DNA of 64,000 bases from Parapristionchus giblindavisi (lineage: Eukaryota; Nematoda; Chromadorea; Rhabditida; Diplogasteridae). The stretch covers positions 1-64,000 of the forward strand of contig CALSFV010000206.1 of assembly GCA_943737045.1 (NCBI GenBank), read 5' to 3'. The position numbers and the translations under genes were made by a program. The notes under the pieces were generated by a model. That model ran no database searches. It had not been told where the DNA came from and saw only the letters and a program-made list of their open reading frames with translations. Below, piece after piece: positions 10,010 through 20,525 of the stretch. Position 1 is the first letter of the stretch. Every line of letters starts with the position of its first letter.

Positions 10010-10694
10010 AAGGAGCCCGGAAGAGTGTGATCGGAAGTAGATAAGAGTTTATGAGGTCTTAAGAAACGAGAAAATGTGTATTTTGCAGACGAGGAGATTA
10101 TGACTGCGAAAGAGGGGATATTCGTAGTGAACTTGCCGATGCAGTGGATGATTCTATGAGACTTATAAACATTCTTTTTATATTATTTATTTCATCAAAG
10201 CATACGTAACATGAAATGGAGTGACATTAAGGGATCGGTAGATAGTTGTCGCTAGTAAGATAAAGATATCGGTGTGGGATTGGATACAGTGGAGGAGATG
10301 ACAAAACAACACTAATGTACGATTGTAAACACATTCGCGGTCTGTTCAAAGCGATGACAGGACGAAAAGTGCTTGTGATTAAATATATCGCACCATAAAG
10401 GAGCGATGCTTTCAGGAATGGACAAAGATCTGATATGCACAATATCAAATTCGATTATTGTAATGAAATCAAAGACAAAATAAAAGATTGGATATTATCG
10501 AACATTCTAGAATCCCGCATAATTTTAGCACAAACTAGAGTTGAACAACGAACACTCGATTGATATATTGAGCTATAAGGCATTAATTTTGAGGTTATTT
10601 TATCTCATTGGACTTGAACTAAATTGATCTTCTATAGTAATGCAATAGAAGCGAGAACAATAGTTCGATGATTTTTAGGCTCTAACCAGCTCTG
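10010..10694. other. Gene-free stretch
   Basis: No gene, RNA or complete repeat was recognised. The open frames are short and without domains. Confidence 0.4.
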
Positions 10695-10702
10695 ATCGGT
10701 AC

Positions 10703-10957
10703 TAGGGTTCCGCATTCGTGCACTAAGTCGTGCATTTCGTGCAATCGTGCATAGTCGTGCATCATTTTTCATTCATCAGCGGCATTTAGCGGTCGATATT
10801 TGTAATGATTTAGTGAAATTTGCATTTATATAACAAAGAAAACTCCGATAAAGCATTAAAAATAGCGACCGCTAAATGTGGCTGATCAATGAAAATGATG
10901 CACGACTCTGCACGATTGCACGAATTGCACGACTTAGTGCACGAATGCGGAACCCTA
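10703..10957. mobile_element. hAT-type MITE
   Basis: The element runs from TAGGGTTCCGCATTCGTGCA to TGCGGAACCCTA and is flanked by an exact 8-bp duplication, ATCGGTAC (10,695-10,702 and 10,958-10,965). TAGGG-type ends and an 8-bp target duplication are established hallmarks of the hAT superfamily. Subterminal arms contain repeated TCGTGCA motifs (four on the left, their complements on the right), the kind of array hAT transposases bind. There is no coding capacity. Confidence 0.9.
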
Positions 10958-11001
10958 ATCGGTACATCTTCACAAGAGAATAATGAAATCCTTTGAATCT
11001 C

Positions 11002-11046
11002 TCATTCATTCATTCATTCATTCATTCATTCATTCATTCATTCATT
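11002..11046. repeat. (CATT)n microsatellite
   Basis: About eleven near-perfect CATT units. Confidence 0.95.
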
Positions 11047-11590
11047 ACGCCTTAGTTCTGTAGTTTTCATCGCTCGATTAACGCTTAAAGTTCGTCGGGG
11101 ATCTCTTCATACCCCACACTATTTCGTCTTTTCTCTGACGATGAGAGAGCGTAGGACCTTGAAGAGACAGAAGAAATATCTCACCAAATGTTCCTCTCTA
11201 TTCAACGTTCATTTCCCCTCGCTTGACGATCACTTCGAAAGTACTTTACACCTTCGTTTTATCGCTCCTTTCCAACTCTTAGATCCGCCGAGATTCACTT
11301 CCGCACTTTTCAGACAGAATACATGACAACTAAGAAGTATTGATTATTACGATCAAGCTACAGTAGCCGCTAGCTTATTGTAATGCACGATAGAATACTA
11401 GGATATTATGCGTTTTCGAAAACAGAAAACTATTCAAGGCACGTAAAGTCTTGCGGGTGCACTGAGCCAAAAGTTGCTTAGCAATGTCTCAGCTAACGAC
11501 ATTACTTAGATGAAGTTCAGCTAGAAATGCCCCTTCAGCTTAAATAGACGATGAAGCAAAAAAGCATGAGGATTGCTAAGTTGTGCTTCA

Positions 11591-12205
11591 CATGGGAATG
11601 GTGTGAACACACATTTCCCGATTTTCACGAAAGTTGCAGGGAATACTAACTCGAATACGCTGATTCCAAATCTGCATTAAAAACCTGCGAAATGTTTTTC
11701 TGAAGCGAGTTATAGCCCGGAAAAGAGCAATTTTTATTACTTTTCAGGCCATTTTTCAGCTGATTTCCCCATTCGATGTGAATTTTATCGTTCTTCTCTT
11801 CTCTTATATTCTCTCTCAAATCCTAACTGCTGCATTTTATGGTGGTATGATGTTTTGCTGGTATTCCAGAAGGGGCTGGTTCGATTCCCCGGCAGTGAAC
11901 TTCTTTTTCTGATTCATGGGTGATAAAATTTTTTAAATGACAAAAGATCCCTCCGGAATACCAACCAAACATCGTAAGACTTGATCACGATGCAGCTTGG
12001 AGTGGAAAAAGATGATTATGATCATTTTGCTCAGGGAAATCAGCTGAACAATAATTTGAAACATAATAAAAATCACTTTTCGTCAGACTATAACTCGCTC
12101 CAGAAAAACATTTCGCAGGTTTTTAAAGCAGATTTGAAATCAGCATTTAGTAAACCTTGCAATTTTCGTGAAAATCGGGATATGTGAGTTCACACCATTC
12201 CCATG
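11591..12205. mobile_element. Nested CATGGG fold-back
   Basis: Ends CATGGGAATGGTGTGAAC and its complement are flanked by TCA on both sides (11,588-11,590 and 12,206-12,208). Long imperfect arms follow (GCAGG..ACATTTC, GCGAGTTATAG, GCTGATTTCCC). The TNA target and CAWGGGAA ends tie it to the CAAGGG group. Confidence 0.75.
11840..11903 (+). pseudogene. tRNA-like module in nested fold-back
   Basis: TGGTGGTATGATGTTTTGCTGG..GGCTGGTTCGATTCCCC carries an intact B box and a weak A box at the apex of the fold-back. Confidence 0.45.
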
Positions 12206-12290
12206 TCAGCTAATTTGAGTAAACGTTTACTAACGAGCGCGCGCTCGCCTCCTTTAATAGGCTTTGAGTTATACAGGTCGCAGTAACGTG

Positions 12291-12358
12291 TCTACGTGGC
12301 GCAGTGGCAAGCGTCTTCCTCTTATAATCGGGATATAGGTGGTTCGGTTCCCGGTTCT
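12291..12358 (+). pseudogene. tRNA-like module
   Basis: TACGTGGCGCAGTGGCAAGCG and GGTGGTTCGGTTCCCGG resemble A and B boxes, and CTTATAA could be an Ile(UAU)-like loop, but the anticodon stem does not pair well. Confidence 0.5.
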
Positions 12359-12416
12359 TCCCTGATCTTTTGCCTGTTTGGATCTTAAATGATAATTAGC
12401 CGAATTACGTTTTCAT

Positions 12417-12537
12417 TTAAAGGGAGCGTAACCTTACTCAATGGTCTCTTCGACGCGCAATGCTCTCTCGTTGTTAAAGAACAGAAAAATAGTGTGCGCA
12501 ATGAAGAGACCATTGAGTGAGGTAACGCTCCCTTTAA
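12417..12537. mobile_element. Family B TTAA element, well preserved
   Basis: TTAAAGGGAGCGTAACC at the left pairs with GGTAACGCTCCCTTTAA at the right. Inner arms CAATGGTCTCTTCGACGCGC and GCGCAATGAAGAGACCATTG make nearly the whole 121 bp a hairpin. Confidence 0.9.
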
Positions 12538-13159
12538 GCTGAACGCTCAACTAGAATATAAGAAACCGATATAGCTTACATTCTAGCTGAACTCTACTTG
12601 AGTGTATCGAGGTAGCAAACGCTATTCTTGTATTTAAGTATCTTTTGGCTCAGTGTGATCACTGCTAGGCCAGCCAATAATAATTAAAATATAACATAAT
12701 ATAATAATATAATGAAAATCTGCAATACACCGAGTCTATCTCTACTGAATTCGCCCTTTCTAGTTTGCACACTCCCACGGTTCCGTTCTTACCATGTCTA
12801 TATTGGGCGACCAGATCAAAGCGTACATGCTAGATTCAGGCTAGACTGTGAGAAAAGTACCAACCATGAAAAAGAGATCGACAAAAATTCGAAAAAAAAA
12901 AGCTTCAGAAAAGGAGAGAAAGTCCCATAGATTAGGTGAGTATATCCATACATCCTCATGAGTTGTTGTCAATATAAAATCATTTCACGGTCACTTCAGT
13001 TGTCCTTGGTGTCTACCGTATCGGAACAAACATTTATTTGTTATATTATGGCCAGTCTACTGAGAATATCCATCCTTCAAAGGTGTTTTGTTGGCCTCTT
13101 TGCACCCATGAGGTTACAAAAATTTAGTATGATAAGCATATAAAAAATTATAACACAAA
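12538..13159. other. Stretch without a supported gene
   Basis: It contains the end of the 11,460-12,655 element and then unassigned DNA. The two short frames at 12,712 and 12,958 show no domain. Confidence 0.35.
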
Positions 13160-13280
13160 TTAAAGGGAGCGTAAACTCTCTCAATGGTCTCTTCGAAGCG
13201 CAATGCTCTCTCGTTGCTAGTGAACAGATAAATATTGTGCGCAATGAAGAGGCCATTGAGTGAGGGTACTCTCCCTTTAA
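13160..13280. mobile_element. Family B TTAA element, well preserved
   Basis: 121 bp, the same length as the copy at 12,417, with TTAAAGGGAGCGTAA at the left and TACTCTCCCTTTAA at the right and the same inner GGTCTCTTCGAAGCGC arm. Two equal-length copies 740 bp apart suggest recent activity. Confidence 0.9.
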
Positions 13281-14050
13281 CTATTATCACGCTGAAAAAA
13301 CTGAACATACCGATTGCGGTACCTCACAAGATAGTGTTCTCTCACCATTGTCCGAATTCGGTCTACCTCTCTCGAAAACACAGAAAGCGAGAGAGCATTA
13401 TACCAGAGTATCAAATTATCTCTTGGCGCGCCTTGAAATGGATGCATCATAAATAATTACGTACAGAGTGTACCTCAGACGTCTTCAATCCAATATTCCC
13501 ACGTACATTTGTAACTAATTAATGATTATTGTGTGCCACCTCTGTGAATTTCGTCACGTCTACTTGTCAACAAAAAACCAGCAAAGGAGCACCCAAGGTA
13601 AATATATCACGCAAGATATTGCTTCACTTGAGTAGCAGTGCATAAATCATTAAGAACAGAGGAAAGATCAGTCCTCTCGTGACAACCATCATCCTATTAG
13701 TTTAATACAAAATTAATATTCCCCCCATTTGTAAGGCGAGAAATGCGATAATTAGAGCTACTCTCCGTATTACATCATGCCAATTTGTATTGTACATCGC
13801 TCTAGTGAACACGATTTCTGATGACTACAAAAAAACTGATCAGCGAAAACAATAGCATAATAAACACGAAAATGAACACAACTTTCTTAATCAATATTGA
13901 GCGACAATAATAATAATAATAATTTATAATTTCTTATTGCGAGAAAACCCAGGGAAATACTGTAAAATCTAGATCACAGTTTTGATACTATTACAAAAAG
14001 TACGTATTTTGCGATATTACGATAGATGAATCAGGAGTATTCCACTCACT
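13281..14050. other. Gene-free stretch with a family A relic
   Basis: A decayed family A core (CTCTCGAAAACACAGAAAGC) lies near 13,370-13,400. The rest is unassigned AT-rich DNA with a short AAT run near 13,907. Confidence 0.4.
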
Positions 14051-14099
14051 AAAAACGACCGAACGGTCGTTTTTATAAACGACCGAACGGTCGTTTTTA
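14051..14099. repeat. Two tandem ACGACCG hairpins
   Basis: AAAACGACCGAACGGTCGTT occurs twice, 26 bp apart, each a 10-bp stem around AA. Function unknown. It has the shape of a protein-binding or terminator-like site but nothing nearby supports that. Confidence 0.6.
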
Positions 14100-14125
14100 T
14101 GATGCCCTCAAAATGGGTCATCATC

Positions 14126-14269
14126 ATACATGGGCGGGGTACCTGGAGCTCGATTCGACAGGGGGCATCCGAACGAAAAAATGGTTAATTTTACAGGAAG
14201 CATTCAACAAATTTTCGAAAAGCCCTAATTTTACAGGGGGTACCCCCATGTCGGCGCCCATGTATGGTC
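14126..14269. mobile_element. Small fold-back
   Basis: CATACATGGGCGGGGTACC at the left is mirrored by GGTACCCCCATG..GCCCATGTATG at the right, and CTAATTTTACAGG/TTAATTTTACAGG are direct repeats inside. No target duplication was identified. Confidence 0.55.
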
Positions 14270-14454
14270 CTCATATTGCTCGCCAAGGAAAATGGACACA
14301 CTTGAGAATCTTTTAACGTCACATGGAATCTCTTTGGACTATGTCAACGAGGGACAAAATTGAAAGGTGAAGAGGTCATCGAGAAGGATATTCTGATCAT
14401 TTGAGGAACAACACGAATAGAGATAAGAATGAGCGATGAAACAGAGGAATGAAT

Positions 14455-14560
14455 GAGGAAAAGAACAGATGGAGAGTGGAGGAGGGGAGGAGGAGATAGG
14501 AATGACGAGAGAGCAGAAAGAAAGAGAGAGAGAGAGGGAGAGATAGGGAGGAAGAGAAAG
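14455..14560. repeat. GA-rich microsatellite
   Basis: Imperfect purine tract. The serine-rich frames on the minus strand are artefacts of it. Confidence 0.85.
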
Positions 14561-14713
14561 AATTCGTAGAGGATGATGGAACGCATCTAAGAAACAAGCT
14601 GATTGTGGTAAGCACACTAGGGTGGCGAAAATGAATCTTGAGTATTCATTTCCGTGGTCTATAAAGAGTGTCTCGCTCCGCATGTTATTCATTCCCCTTG
14701 GCAGTTGACCTAA

Positions 14714-14893
14714 CAAGGGAATCTCGTTTGGGCTCACATCTCCCGATCACATCGAAAAGTCGTTCGTGTACTAAGTCGAACGCGCGGATTTCAAATCTGT
14801 TTTTTTAACCGTTTTTCAAATCAGCAGGTTAGACTTAGCATACCTTGCACTTTTCGAGGAGATCGGGAGATGTGAGCATAGCTGATTCCCTAG
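14714..14893. mobile_element. CAAGGG element, right end decayed
   Basis: CAAGGGAATCTCG and TGATTCCCTAG face each other, with longer inner arms CTCACATCTCCCGATC and GATCGGGAGATGTGAG. The left flank is TAA but the right flank is TTC, so the target duplication has not survived. Confidence 0.65.
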
Positions 14894-15153
14894 TTCAAAT
14901 TCAAATGCATTTATCATATCAGACTTTAGTCAGATGTGTAATGAAGTGATTTGCATCATCCATATGCATTGACCACCAGAACGGTCCCATAGCTCTTCTC
15001 ACTTCATCTCGCCAACGTTGAGGTGGACGAGATGGAGGTCCCTTGTAAGCACCTCAATCTTCCACCTCCTCTTCTTCCCTCGTATGCTCTTTTTTCAGTT
15101 CCTTGTACTCTTCATCATATCTTCCTCATTCTCTGTCCTCTAATCTCTTCTTC

Positions 15154-15189
<36 letters not shown>

Positions 15190-15190
15190 A

Positions 15191-15230
<40 letters not shown>
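15154..15230. repeat. (CT)n-(TA)n compound microsatellite
   Basis: About 30 bases of CT followed by about 35 bases of TA. The Ser-Leu/Ile-Tyr frame is spurious. Confidence 0.95.
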
Positions 15231-15232
<2 letters not shown>

Positions 15233-15997
15233 ATCTACATGCACACGCATGCAACGACACATGAAAATGAATATGAACAAAAATAAATAGGTGATGATAA
15301 TGACTTCGCTGCCTAGAAGAAAGAAATAAGTGAAAGGTGACTCGGGGTTATCTCTCTCTCTCCCTTCCTCTTGATGTTCCTCTTCCTTCTCTCTTCAGTA
15401 AAATTCCCTATCTCTTCATCCACGTTTTTCTCGGCACAACTGTTGCACTTAGACTTCTCATTCCCCTCGTCTGGTCGTCTACTAGCCAGCACAAGGTCGG
15501 ATGAAAACAGTGGAATGACAATCGACTGGATGTGAACTATTTGCCTCGATCATGCCATGATACCGAGCAAGAGATCTGTGGTCCGAATAATTAGAGAGAT
15601 GTAATCAACATTCTCTCATTTTCATTTTCATTCGCATTCTCGTTTGCGTCAGTCATCTTTAGCGGTCGCCCGTTCATTTTGCTCTGAGCATCAAGAATCC
15701 CTGCCAAGCCGGATTGGGTCACCGTGGCAGTGGGACCCAATCATGGTAAGCCAACTTCTTCTGTCATCTCCAAACTGCCTGCCGATCTTCTCGGATTTGT
15801 AAAATCGAAGACGCGCATATGAAGATCAACGTCGGTGTTCTGGGACTGTCGGAAGTAAGAAGAGCTTTTTCCCCATGCACATCAGAGTCCTACTCTTGAT
15901 AAATGTGTTATAAATCGTAAATCAACAAATGAACGCTTCATGGATGATAGAGAGCTGCATTTTGCCTACTCGCATTCGCATCATCCGCAAAACGTCT
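15231..15997. other. Gene-free stretch
   Basis: Contains a short hairpin GGATTGGGTCACC..GTGGGACCCAATC near 15,711-15,744. No gene recognised. Confidence 0.4.
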
Positions 15998-16070
15998 CTT
16001 ATATGCCTTCGCCGTAACGTCTCTGTCGCTACGGCGGAGGTTACGGCGGAGGCATATAAGGCAAATGTAA
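15998..16070. mobile_element. TATGCCT..AGGCATA hairpin element
   Basis: A near-complete hairpin: CTTATATGCCTTCGCCGTAA pairs with TTACGGCGGAGGCATATAAG. The related hairpin at 22,697-22,770 and a half copy at 52,411-52,465 show it is a mobile family with GCCTACGCCGTAAC arms. Confidence 0.65.
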
Positions 16071-16274
16071 CACCGCATAACGACGGAGATGTCCATGTAA
16101 ACTTGGTATATTGCACATTTCGAACGGGATTTTGGCGTTACTGCACTATCTATAACATTTAACAGCTAAAAGAGATAACATAGACGAACCGTCAAAAATA
16201 ACACGACTGCTTAATAATAAAAACGGCAAGACATAGTAATTGAACGACGTGAGATGTGCTTATTGTAGTGCGAA

Positions 16275-16343
16275 TGCGGCAGGCGAAGGAGAGGGGAAAA
16301 TAAGGATGGAGAGGGAAAGGGAGAGAAAGAGGTAGATAGAGAG

Positions 16344-16381
<38 letters not shown>

Positions 16382-16395
16382 CGAGAGAGATAGAG
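16275..16395. repeat. GA-rich microsatellite
   Basis: Imperfect to pure GA tract. Confidence 0.9.
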
Positions 16396-16571
16396 ATATG
16401 AATATGAGGATTCTCTATTATGTAAGCTCCATCGCTTTCACGTAATTGAGTGGGTTCTTATTATACCCATCCATCCTTTCCTGGAGAGGAGTATTGTCAA
16501 TCTCTCTCTATTTCTCCCTCTTTCTCTATTTTTATCTCTCTCTCTCTATATCTCTGTCTCTGTCTCCTTCA

Positions 16572-16990
16572 CAAGGGAACTCTCCCAAATTAAGGTGGCC
16601 ATATGACATGGGAATAATTTACCTGAATCAGTTTTCGATGCTGATAACGAATCCGTTTTCAAACGTTGCCCAATCGAGCTGAGATTCAAGAAAATCGATC
16701 TTGAAATTCGACTATTTTATTCGAAAATTCACAACTTACCTACAATATCCACTAAATTACAGCAGGAGGTGTTTGGATAATTGATAGATGAGTTTATGAA
16801 CGCATTGGGATGGTTTATATAGGAAGCCTCACGAATTTCCGAATAAATTAGCGAATTTTAATATCCATTTTCTCGATTGGGCAACGTTTGCAAACGGATT
16901 CGTAATTACGACGCGTAATCATCATCGAAAACTGATTCAGGTCAATTACTCCCATGTCATATGGCCACCTAAGTTGGGAGAGTTCCCTTG
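16572..16990. mobile_element. CAAGGG element, complete
   Basis: Ends CAAGGGAACTCTCCCAA and TTGGGAGAGTTCCCTTG are flanked by TCA on both sides. Arms of about 110 bp (GTGGCCATATGACATGGGA, AAAACTGATTCAGGT, CGATTGGGCAACG) enclose a 200-bp centre with no open frame of note. Confidence 0.85.
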
Positions 16991-16994
16991 TCAG

Positions 16995-17145
16995 TCTATC
17001 TATATTTCTCTCTCTATCTATCTATGTCTCTATCTCTCTTTATCTCTATCTCTCATTCACTCTTTCTCTCTCCCTCAATCTCTATCTTTATCATCTCTAT
17101 CTCCCTCTACCTCTATCGATTATTATTTCTTTCTCTCACTCTCAA
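16995..17145. repeat. CT-rich microsatellite
   Basis: Imperfect CT/TATCTC tract directly abutting the preceding element. Confidence 0.9.
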
Positions 17146-17149
17146 GTTC

Positions 17150-17976
17150 GGTCTATCGTAGATCATAGCTGTTCGTACCAAAGTTCGTGAACGATTAGAA
17201 GCGCAATGCGAGTGAGAGGTAGTGAGAGCATAATACGAAGGCAGTACAATAAATTTATATTTATGTAAAATGTGTTGGCTTACACCACTAAATCAGCAGA
17301 TTATGTTGTTTAAAATAAAATGTGATGGAATAGATAAACAAATAAATACATAATATAAATAAACAACAATAGTCTCGTATTCAACCACAGAATGATGTAT
17401 CCCGAGCAAATGAACTCATACAAAGTACTATATTCTCTCTCACGCAATGGAATATATAATACAATACATACTAGGCATTGTTGCAACGCATAATCCTAGA
17501 CGTTACTCCTGTTACAGGAGAAAAGACTCGACTTCGAGTAGAAAAATCAGGCGGCGACTGTATTGTGCTATGATTGAATACAAAGCATACATCAGTAGCA
17601 TTGAGTAATAGCAGGTGGTTGCAAAAATACATTAGTTATCATTATTGCGTATTGTATTTTATCAGTTATCGCATAAATATTAACATTTGCTGTAATATCA
17701 TAGTAGTGATTTCCCCCCATAGCCCTTATTCAAATTCATTGCGATCATCATCAAAACATTTAGAGCTACTTTTTTCTCTCGTTATTGTCATTCGTCTCGT
17801 TTCCAGCACATGCACGTTGATAAAATTGATGATTTGAGCAAAATTAGTCCGGTATAAACTACATACTTTTAACAATAACTGGTTATACTACTACTGATTC
17901 AATGGTGCAAAGCATTGAATCAGTAGCATTGAATTTGTGAAGAATTGCTGTTTATCAGGTGACTGATTTCTACTTA
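17150..17976. other. Gene-free stretch
   Basis: AT-rich, no recognised gene or repeat apart from a short ATTGAATCAGTA duplication near 17,890-17,935. Confidence 0.4.
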
Positions 17977-18249
17977 CTCTGGTGTTGAAATCCTTGCATG
18001 ATCACGAATACAAGTATAATCATACATGATTCGATATTCCATGCATGATCATGCATGGAATATCCGTGGCTTGTGATCATGCATGGATCTCCCGTGATCA
18101 TGCGCGAATTTTCCGTGATCATACATGGAATGACAGAATCCATGCATGATCACGGATAATTCATGCATGATTCGAGTATATTCCATGCATGATCATGCCA
18201 TTAATTGCACGAATTTTACTTGGATCATGCAAGGATTCAAACACCTGAG
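17977..18249. mobile_element. TA-flanked element with an internal GATCATGCATG array
   Basis: CTCTGGTGTTGAAATCCTTG and CAAGGATTCAAACACCTGAG form the ends, with TA outside both. Between them the motif ATGCATGATCATGCAT, or parts of it, recurs about ten times in both orientations. A shorter version at 28,168-28,299 has only two to three copies, so the array has expanded or contracted between copies. Confidence 0.75.
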
Positions 18250-18333
18250 TATAGGATTTGTAATAGAAAGTCCAGAAGGTGAGAACAACTCCGTGCATCA
18301 TTATCATTAAATTAATCGACTTTCGTTAATATC

Positions 18334-18413
18334 ATAAGGCACACCCGAGCTAATGTTAACTCTCCGAGTGGAGAGTTTCAAATTGACTCGGGGTGTCGCT
18401 TTACATGTATTTC
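18334..18413. mobile_element. Family A TTAA element, core deleted
   Basis: Both outer arms are intact (GGCACACCCGAGCTAAT and ATTGACTCGGGGTGTCGC) but they meet at ACTCTCCGAGTGGAGAGTTT, so the CTCTCG stem has been lost cleanly from the centre. Such a deletion at the axis is what hairpin processing would leave. Confidence 0.75.
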
Positions 18414-19193
18414 TTTTAAGTTTTTTTAAAAATAAATTGCTGTCGTGGTACATTGACTGGCACGTAGAAGAATAATCGAACAGAGAGTAGAGGAGATCGA
18501 TGTGAGGACCGATGAAACAGGTGGATAGAGGGTCAGGATGAGAGAAGTAGAAGACGGAGAAGATGAAGAGGAACAAGTGGTTAATGACGAAGCAATGACA
18601 GGGTCTGTCAATCTGGAGTTCATCAAGTTGATTGTCAGTCAGAAATCAGGAAGAAAAGTGCAGATTTAAAAAAAAGAGGGATGAGGAGGATATGGTAATA
18701 TAGGAACAAGAAATGAAATGAATGCAACACATGGCGTAAGAGTTCATAAGGTTCGATTATTATTTTTATACTAGAACTGTAGTTTTCCAAAACACAAAAA
18801 TACGGGAATTCACCTTTATGCATTAGTCATCATTACCACAATTACCATGGCATGATCATTTATGAAGCTCTTTCTGAAGATATGGAAAGGTTAATTCTAA
18901 GATGATCGCTGCGAGAAGAAGAAGGAAGAAGGATGGACAACTATGTGATCAATGATAGTAGAAAGATATGAAATGAATCTGGAGTTGATAAAGCCGGAAC
19001 AGATAATAATAGAAATACTGAATGCTTGGGTGTTCTTTTGCTTATTTTTGTTGACAGGGAAACGTGACGATTTTCACAGAGGAGGTACACAATAATCATG
19101 AATTAGTAACAACTGTACATGGGAATATTGGATTGAAGACGTCTGAGGTACACTCTGCACGTAATTGTCTACTCCGCAATATTAGTGGGGCCA
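18414..19193. other. Gene-free stretch
   Basis: Short frames only, mostly from purine-rich DNA on the complementary strand. Nothing recognised. Confidence 0.4.
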
Positions 19194-19372
19194 ATAATTT
19201 GCCCCACTAAAAAGTTGGGCCAATAATTTGGTGGTTGAGCCCAAGTTTGGCTAAACTTTAGCTAAACTTTAGCCAAAGTTTGGCTAGAATTTTAGACTAA
19301 AATAACAGTCCCACTTCGAACCAAATTTAGGGCCAACCACCAAATTATTGGCCCAACTTTCAAAAGTGGGGC
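19194..19372. mobile_element. Palindrome with repeated CCAATAATTTG and TTTGGCTA motifs
   Basis: GTTGGGCCAATAATTTGGTG at the left mirrors CACCAAATTATTGGCCCAAC at the right, with GTGGGGC at both extremes. The centre is built of TTTGGCTAAA/TTTAGCCAAA repeats. Confidence 0.65.
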
Positions 19373-19624
19373 TTGTCTGGCATCGAATACGAAAGATGTA
19401 GCATATTGTGCGCGGGTTTAGTAATCCCAAAATGAGATGTTCTAGACGGGCTACCGCGAACACTGAGAGATGCGTTGTTGATGGTGTGAATTAGACATAG
19501 TAGGAATTAATTCAGAAAAAAGCTGCAGACAAAAACAATAGTTGCGAGAATAGCGCTGTTGGTAGCTGCAGGTGGTTAATAAAAGATAGAAATGGGGGGA
19601 ACAGTGGTCGTTATGAAGCAAGTA

Positions 19625-19690
19625 AAAGGTAAAGGTAAATCCCATTGTTCACAGGACGCCCTGCGGGAGATCTCTGTTAGGCCATGAAAA
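19625..19690 (-). mobile_element. SINE 3' fragment
   Basis: AAAGGTAAAGGTAAATCC..CCCTGCGGGAGATCTCTGTTAGGCC is alignable with the tail of the SINE at 32,165-32,400. Confidence 0.5.
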
Positions 19691-19882
19691 GCGTATGCTG
19701 CATTGATGCGATAAGTGGTGATAAGCAAGCTCTTAACAATATATAACATGCAATGTATAATACAATAAAGCTATTATTAAAAGAGTATTACTGCAATGGG
19801 CCCTGGAAATTTTAAATATATTTCGTGTCATTCTGAAACCATGCCTAGCGGGACTCCATTAACGATATTTTTTCGGGAGCTA

Positions 19883-20032
19883 CACACAGAGTAAAGAGGT
19901 GTAATCCATAGCACATAAGACCTGTAAAGTGTTATATTTAACACTTTTTGAACCATTTTAACACCCAAAAATGTTAAATATAACACTTCATAGGTCTTAT
20001 GTGCTGTGGATTACACCTCTTTTGTCTGTGTG
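19883..20032. mobile_element. 150-bp CACACAGAG palindrome with TA duplication
   Basis: Almost the whole element folds: CACACAGAGTAAAGAGGTGT mirrors the right end, and AAGTGTTATATTTAACACTT sits near the axis. TA flanks both sides. The related copy at 6,190 reads GAGATACGCGCCTGAA without the insert, against GGGAGCTA|element|TACGCTCCTGAA here, which demonstrates the insertion. Confidence 0.85.
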
Positions 20033-20039
20033 TACGCTC

Positions 20040-20165
20040 CTGAAATAACAACGATTTCGACAGGTTCAAATATGTTTCACAATACTTCTAAAGGGGAACG
20101 TTTGCTTGGAAGGGACAATTCGATCAACATATGCGAATCATATCAATCATCTTTTACAAAGAGAT
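20040..20165 (+). pseudogene. Dispersed coding fragment (GSNMFHN family), copy 2
   Basis: The frame reads APEITTISTGSNMFHN and ERLLGRDNSINI. It agrees with copy 1 (6,208-6,330) at nearly every residue and with copy 3 (21,600-21,921, minus) at the TTIS-GSNMFHN-SK-ER-LG core. The fragment is interrupted just upstream by the TA element at 19,883. Confidence 0.5.
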
Positions 20166-20423
20166 TATTTACTTTACAGTCCCGCAGAATCGCTGCCTTA
20201 ACGCCGCGTCACGCGGTCCGATACGGTAGATACAAGGGACAGCTGAAGTGAGCGTGAAATGGTTTTGTAATAATAATATATTTACGTTCATCAGACGAGG
20301 AAATCCGGGAAAGCATTTTAACTTTGGTTTGTAAAAAAAAAAACTTTGGCTTTATTTTCAGTGATGAGAGGCCCTTATCGCAACGATCAACGATCTTATC
20401 GCATCTTATCGCATATTTTACAG

Positions 20424-20525
20424 AGTGAAGACTTTAGAAGTGCACACCGGGCTAATTTTCTTATGCTCTGCCCACACTCTCGCAAACAACGAAAGCGAGA
20501 GAGTGTTGCCAGATAGAGGGAAAAC
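20424..20525. mobile_element. Family A TTAA element, partial
   Basis: GTGCACACCGGGCTAATTTT, then the CTCTCGCAAACAACGAAAGCG core and GAGAGTGTTGCCAGA. The right outer arm is missing. Confidence 0.6.

Larger units (their letters stand above)
11460..12655. mobile_element. CACTGAG-ended element inserted in a SINE
   Basis: Ends are CACTGAGCCAAAAG and CTTTTGGCTCAGTG with TG on both outer sides. The flanks, CTTGCGGGTG on the left and TGATCACTGCTAGG on the right, join to recreate the SINE sequence found intact at 32,165-32,400 (CCTGCGGGTGATCACTGCTAGG-like), so the boundaries and the 2-bp duplication are directly shown. Inside are a nested CATGGG fold-back, two tRNA-like modules and a family B element. 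No transposase frame was found. Confidence 0.8.

Noticed and set aside
18000..18230. CRISPR-like array (regularly repeated ATGCATGATCATGCAT)
   Set aside because: Repeats are palindromic, irregularly spaced and enclosed in transposon-like ends in eukaryotic DNA.
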